A DNA stretch of 14,189 nt, taken from a bacterium. GTDB taxonomy: Bacteria; Bacillota; Bacilli; Lactobacillales; Streptococcaceae. Shown here piece after piece: positions 14,056 to 14,189 of the stretch. How positions within the stretch are numbered: position 1 is the stretch's first letter; every line of letters starts with the position of its first letter. The notes below the pieces were generated by a model, which was given only the letters and a program-made list of their open reading frames with translations, did no database searches and was not told the DNA's origin. The DNA is taken from the NCBI GenBank assembly GCA_905221505.1, contig CAJNDL010000043.1, forward strand, positions 1-14,189, in the 5' to 3' direction. The translations under genes and the position numbers were made by a program.

Positions 14056-14189
14056 ATGCTTGATAATCAGTTAACTATGGATGTCAGTCCTTATTCTAGT
14101 TTGTATGATATAGTGGTTCCTAAAACCCACTTTTTACGTCAGCTAACTGAACTCTGTGATTTTAGCTTTATTTATGATGAACTAGAAAA
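14056..14189 (+). CDS. IS1182-family transposase, N-terminal fragment (cut by window edge)
   Basis: Forty-four complete codons run off the right edge. The translation contains YSSLYDIVVPKTHFLRQL followed by CDFSFIYDELE, the N-terminal pattern common to IS1182-family transposases of Firmicutes (YD-I-VPKD-LLR, then DFSF-Y-EL). The ATG at 14056 has GAGGTG 5 bases upstream. Whether the gene is intact, and where the left end of the element lies, cannot be seen. The 89 bases between gh92 and this ATG hold the terminator and probably the IS end, but no inverted repeat can be assigned without the other end. Confidence 0.75.
   Translation, partial: MLDNQLTMDVSPYSSLYDIVVPKTHFLRQLTELCDFSFIYDELE

Noticed and set aside
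1..14189. CRISPR arrays, tRNA or rRNA genes, riboswitches
   Set aside because: No regularly spaced repeats, cloverleaf or rRNA-like stretches, or long structured leaders of a known type were seen on either strand.

Overview
The window looks like a mitis-group streptococcus (Streptococcus pneumoniae, S. mitis or a close relative). Evidence: low GC, a BOX repeat carrying the BOXA1R core, the start of an IS630-Spn1-type transposase, and proteins that I recognise from memory as the pneumococcal N-glycan import and degradation set (TIGR4 SP_0090-SP_0092 and SP_2141-SP_2145). No database search was run, so species and locus equivalents are recollection.

Layout, left to right. 1-107: 5' end of an IS630-Spn1-like insertion sequence, reading leftwards out of the window. 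Its terminal repeat forms the last codons and stop of the next gene. 95-742 (-): CPBP-family membrane protease whose 3' end is interrupted by that IS. 743-974: its regulatory region, with three spaced direct repeats and a perfect palindrome, then the ngtS terminator. 975-4532 (-): N-glycan ABC importer in the order ngtP1, ngtP2, ngtS, with a BOX element between ngtP2 and ngtS and a catabolite-repression (cre) site at the promoter. 4533-4741: that promoter, a bidirectional terminator and a parS-like sequence. 4742-11705 (-): gh125 (alpha-1,6-mannosidase), gh38 (alpha-mannosidase), a ROK-family sugar-kinase-like gene and gh20C (beta-hexosaminidase). 11706-11875: divergent promoter region. 11876-13966 (+): gh92 (alpha-1,2-mannosidase). 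13967-14189: a terminator and the first 44 codons of an IS1182-type transposase running off the right edge.

How the genes work together (family knowledge plus inference). N-glycans released outside the cell, in pneumococcus by EndoD after surface exoglycosidases, are bound by the lipoprotein NgtS and imported by NgtP1/NgtP2. No ATPase is encoded here, so a shared one such as MsmK is expected. None of the four glycosidases has a signal peptide, so they should act in the cytoplasm. GH92 removes alpha-1,2-mannose, GH38 and GH125 remove alpha-1,3- and alpha-1,6-linked mannose, and GH20C removes beta-linked HexNAc. The ROK protein may phosphorylate a released sugar. No beta-mannosidase or mannosyl-GlcNAc phosphorylase is visible, so the fate of Man-beta-1,4-GlcNAc is open.

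Most notable points: importer and glycosidases lie side by side, whereas I recall two distant loci in TIGR4; a terminator-like hairpin sits between the Shine-Dalgarno sequence and start codon of the ROK gene; an IS end supplies the protease stop codon; there is a 15/16 parS match; and the cluster is bounded by two different IS elements. The core pathway itself is already described, so I do not claim a new enzyme system.
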